From the NCBI RefSeq assembly GCF_050279675.1, contig NZ_JBNNUK010000015.1:26580-90579 (forward strand): a stretch of DNA of 64,000 nt, given 5' to 3'. The position numbers were made by a program, and so were the translations under genes. Below, piece after piece: positions 61,488 through 64,000 of the stretch. The notes beneath the pieces are model-generated. The model was not told the origin of the DNA, did not search any database, and saw only the letters and a list, made by a program, of their open reading frames with translations. The DNA is from Viridibacillus sp050279675 (GTDB taxonomy: Bacteria > Bacillota > Bacilli > Bacillales_A > Planococcaceae). Positions within the stretch are counted from its first letter, which is position 1. Each line of letters opens with the position of its first letter.

Positions 61488-61954
61488 CTTCTCTCTATAT
61501 AAGATGGATATAAAAGATTGGTACTATATTTCAATAAATAATGAAGACTAACTAATCGATTTTCCGATAATGGGTTCTTCTTCGTTAATAACAGATTAGC
61601 AAATCTTCTAGAATCGTTCAACTTTAGGTTTTAGTTTCAACATCTAGGGTTATGTAGTTGAACCGTATCATATAAATGAGCGCCTTTTAATTAATTTATA
61701 CTAGATAGACGAGGGATATGCAGGCTTAAAATAAATATCCGATCTTATACTTTCGCCGTACATAATCCTATTATTCAAATGGTCGCACCCTTTAAAACAC
61801 AATAATATTCGTTGTTCTTCTAGAGTTCATATTCAGTTCATGAATATGATGTATTATCCGTTTATGAACATTTAGAGAAAGAAAAATGCAGGGGAACTTC
61901 TTGGTGTGTGATGGAGTGACATGCAAAAATCTGCTCTAAGAAGGAGGAATTACA
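61488..61954. other. Upstream region of the higher-GC ABC pair
   Basis: No gene. It contains the perfect palindrome listed separately and must carry the promoter for the DrrAB-like genes. I could not fix -35/-10 elements. Confidence 0.45.
61828..61848. promoter_or_regulatory. Palindromic operator candidate
   Basis: CATATTCA, five bases, TGAATATG: perfect 8-bp arms, 107 bases before the DrrA-like start. It may bind a TetR- or MarR-type repressor not encoded in the window. Confidence 0.4.
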
Positions 61955-62983
61955 ATGAGTATTCAAAATAGAAGGGAAGCAACGGCGAATGGTGAATGGG
62001 CTATCGAAGCACGTGGACTAGTCAAAAATTTTGGAGACAATCGTGCAGTTGATGGTGTAAACCTGAACGTACGTGCAGGTACTATTTACGGTGTACTTGG
62101 ACCAAATGGGGCAGGTAAGACTACCACAATCAGAATGCTGGCGACTCTTTTGAAAGCTGACGAAGGTTCGACACGCATTTTCGGGTACGATGTAGCGAAA
62201 GATCCACATATTGTACGTCAATTGATAGGGGTAACTGGTCAGTATGCTTCAGTAGATGAGTCACTCAGTGCTACGGAGAATCTAATCATCTTCTCCAGAC
62301 TACTAGGGTTAAGTCGTGCAGAGTCTCGAAATAAGGCGGCGGAATTGTTAGAGGAATTTGGTTTAACTGAAGCTGCGAAGCGTCCGTTGAAAAACTTCTC
62401 TGGCGGTATGCGTCGTAGACTGGATTTAGCAGCAAGTCTTATTGCTCAACCACCGCTGATATTCTTGGATGAACCGACTACAGGGTTAGATCCTCGAACA
62501 CGAAATCAAATGTGGGATACTATTCGTCGATTAGTCAAAACGGGTTCAACCGTACTGTTAACAACGCAGTATCTGCAAGAAGCAGATGAATTGGCAGATC
62601 GGATTGCTGTTATTGATCATGGCCGAGTTGTAGCAGAGGGGACAGTTAATGAACTAAAAGCTTCAGTCGGAACCTCATCATTACATTTGAGCATTCAAAA
62701 TCCGCGGGACATACAGGACGCTCGTCAAACCATTGAACAAGTGCTTAAAGTTCAGACATCAATTTCTTCGGAAGTAGGGAAGATAACTGCCCCAATGGCG
62801 GATGCTGACAGAGTCACAGATCTACTGATTGCTCTCCGGCAAAAAGGAATCAGACTAGATGAGATGAGTGTACAGAAACCAACACTAGACGAGGTCTTTT
62901 TGACCATCACCGGTCATGGTGCTGAGGATGATGCTTCTAAGTCGTCCAATCAATCTGATAAAGTGGAGGAGGGTAGAGTATGA
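61955..62983 (+). CDS. Daunorubicin-resistance-type ABC transporter ATP-binding protein (DrrA-like)
   Basis: A 342-residue ATPase: Walker A GPNGAGKTT near residue 50, signature FSGGMRRRLDLAA near 149, Walker B LIFLDEPTTGLDPRTR near 170 and a DrrA-type C-terminal domain ending KPTLDEVFLTITGH. AAGGAGGA precedes the ATG. Two 60-base lines of this pair count 28 and 30 G+C, clearly above the window, so it may be acquired. The permease overlaps by four bases. Substrate is probably a polyketide-like or other hydrophobic drug, by family only. Confidence 0.94.
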   Translation: MSIQNRREATANGEWAIEARGLVKNFGDNRAVDGVNLNVRAGTIYGVLGPNGAGKTTTIRMLATLLKADEGSTRIFGYDVAKDPHIVRQLIGVTGQYASVDESLSATENLIIFSRLLGLSRAESRNKAAELLEEFGLTEAAKRPLKNFSGGMRRRLDLAASLIAQPPLIFLDEPTTGLDPRTRNQMWDTIRRLVKTGSTVLLTTQYLQEADELADRIAVIDHGRVVAEGTVNELKASVGTSSLHLSIQNPRDIQDARQTIEQVLKVQTSISSEVGKITAPMADADRVTDLLIALRQKGIRLDEMSVQKPTLDEVFLTITGHGAEDDASKSSNQSDKVEEGRV

Positions 62984-63795
62984 GAGGTTCTTCTATAAAG
63001 CAGGTTGCTGGGCGGCAACTACGAAAGAAAACGAGCTTTAAACAATCAGTAAGTAATTCGTTAACAATGGCTTATCGTGGTGTATTGAAGATTCGACGTA
63101 CTCCGGAACAATTGTTTGACGTCACGCTCCAACCGATCATTTTCACCCTGATGTTCACTTACATTTTCGGAGGAGCTATCTCGGGGAACGTGCAAAACTA
63201 CTTAGCTGTCATCATTCCCGGTATTCTAGTACAGACCGTAATTACGACTTCAATCGTCACGGGTGTGCAACTAAGTGAAGATATGGATAAGGGCGTTTTT
63301 GATAGATTCAAGTCACTACCCATCGCTCGAATTGCACCATTGGCGGGAGCCTTGTTGGCTGACACTATCCGCTATACAATTGCGACAGTACTCACTTTTA
63401 CTATGGGTTATATCATGGGGTATCGACCAGAAGGAGGGCTAAGTCACGTTGTTTTAGCCGCGCTTCTAGTTATTGTATGCGCCTGGGCAATTAGCTGGAT
63501 CTTTGCTTTCTTCGGTGTCATTGCGCGTACTGCTTCAAGTGTACAGGGTATCTCGATGATCGTGCTGTTTCCGCTAACGTTTCTTTCAAACGCTTTTGTG
63601 CCCGCTGATACATTGCCTAACTGGCTACAATGGTTTGTGAAAATTAACCCGATCTCGCATCTCGTAACCGCTGTTAGAGATCTTGCCAATTCTGGCACAG
63701 TAGGTTGGGACCTGATTGCTTCCCTTATAGGAGCAGTTGTCATTGTAGCAATTTTTGCACCAATTACGGTCCGTGCATATATGCGCCGGACATAA
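62980..63795 (+). CDS. ABC-2 type transporter permease (DrrB-like)
   Basis: A 271-residue permease with six membrane helices of the ABC-2 type and the DrrB-style segment EDMDKGVFDRFKSLPIAR in the cytoplasmic loop, then PADTLPNWLQWFVKINPISH before the last helices. It begins in a four-base overlap with the ATPase gene, so the two act as one exporter. Its G+C is also higher than the surroundings. No terminator is obvious after it; the IS element follows about 80 bases later. Confidence 0.93.
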   Translation: MRGSSIKQVAGRQLRKKTSFKQSVSNSLTMAYRGVLKIRRTPEQLFDVTLQPIIFTLMFTYIFGGAISGNVQNYLAVIIPGILVQTVITTSIVTGVQLSEDMDKGVFDRFKSLPIARIAPLAGALLADTIRYTIATVLTFTMGYIMGYRPEGGLSHVVLAALLVIVCAWAISWIFAFFGVIARTASSVQGISMIVLFPLTFLSNAFVPADTLPNWLQWFVKINPISHLVTAVRDLANSGTVGWDLIASLIGAVVIVAIFAPITVRAYMRRT

Positions 63796-63877
63796 GATAA
63801 TAGACGGTTTTTACTCGTTCTCATTATCTACGGTAAAAAGTTTAATATAGAATAAAAAAAAGTGTGTTTTGAGTAAT

Positions 63878-64000
63878 TGGGACTGACCCCAAAAGTATAG
63901 ACAATTAAAAAAAGCATCTTCGATTGAATTCGGGTTTAGATACCTAAAATTCAATTAGGAGGTGTTTTTTTATGGGAACAAGAGTGAGTTATCCATATGA
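63878..64000 (+). mobile_element. Left end of an IS3-family (IS150-like) insertion sequence, cut by the window
   Basis: TGGGACTGACCCCAAAAGTA resembles the terminal inverted repeat of IS150-group elements. A leader of about 70 bases and the start of the first transposase frame follow. The right end lies outside the window, so target duplications cannot be checked. Confidence 0.7.
63972..64000 (+). CDS. IS3-family transposase OrfA, first codons only
   Basis: ATG 63972 behind AGGAGGTG encodes MGTRVSYPY, a start typical of OrfA helix-turn-helix proteins in IS150-like elements. Only nine codons are inside the window, so the identification relies on these and on the terminal repeat. Confidence 0.6.

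Overview
The window is low-GC DNA from a spore-forming Bacillales bacterium, most likely of the Planococcaceae/Caryophanaceae (Lysinibacillus, Viridibacillus, Solibacillus type). The pointers are B. subtilis-like gene families (ribDE-BA-H under FMN riboswitches, a Bce-type peptide detoxification module, an LnrLMN-like ABC operon, a SpoIIP-family protein, PNP of the PunA type), strong GGAGG Shine-Dalgarno sites, frequent TTG/GTG starts and the remains of a gamma-type SASP gene. The genus is an inference. I saw no rRNA, tRNA, CRISPR array or prophage.

Layout. 0-3.5 kb: three-gene ABC-2 export operon. 3.6-7 kb: dead LysR gene, an ECF sigma/SpoIIP-like pair on the minus strand, a dead methyltransferase gene. 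7-12.6 kb: two small genes, then the most striking element: three consecutive complete FMN riboswitches, each with its own terminator, ahead of ribD-ribE-ribBA-ribH. 12.6-18 kb: small unknown genes, a second ECF sigma/membrane-protein pair, an RNA methyltransferase. 17.7-24.3 kb: MFS transporter, a MarR-controlled heterodimeric ABC exporter, a GNAT enzyme. 25-33 kb: RND pump and a BceRS-BceAB-like sensor/transporter set. 33-42.4 kb: small membrane proteins, purine nucleoside phosphorylase, a phosphatase-like lipoprotein or membrane protein, a beta-lactamase-like hydrolase, GNAT, phospholipase C-like and VOC proteins, interspersed with decayed genes. 42.5-44 kb is nearly gene-free.

44-51.6 kb: a catabolic neighbourhood in two states. 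The left part (TetR, acyl-CoA dehydrogenase, CaiB-type CoA transferase, enoyl-CoA hydratase, thiolase) has collapsed by deletion into truncated, partly fused fragments. The right part (acyl-CoA ligase, aldehyde dehydrogenase, zinc alcohol dehydrogenase) is intact and could convert an alcohol through aldehyde and acid to an acyl-CoA. 52-53 kb: remains of a mobile-element-like gene pair.

53-64 kb: paired SMR efflux genes with a TetR repressor and two matching palindromic operators, an O-methyltransferase operon whose promoter is overlaid by two identical TGTATACA-type palindromes, GNAT, EamA and a secreted protein, then a higher-GC daunorubicin-type ABC pair that runs into the left end of an IS3-family element cut off by the window edge.

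Recurring themes are drug/peptide efflux (seven transport systems), ECF sigma signalling with self-directed promoters, and visible gene decay (about ten pseudogenes).
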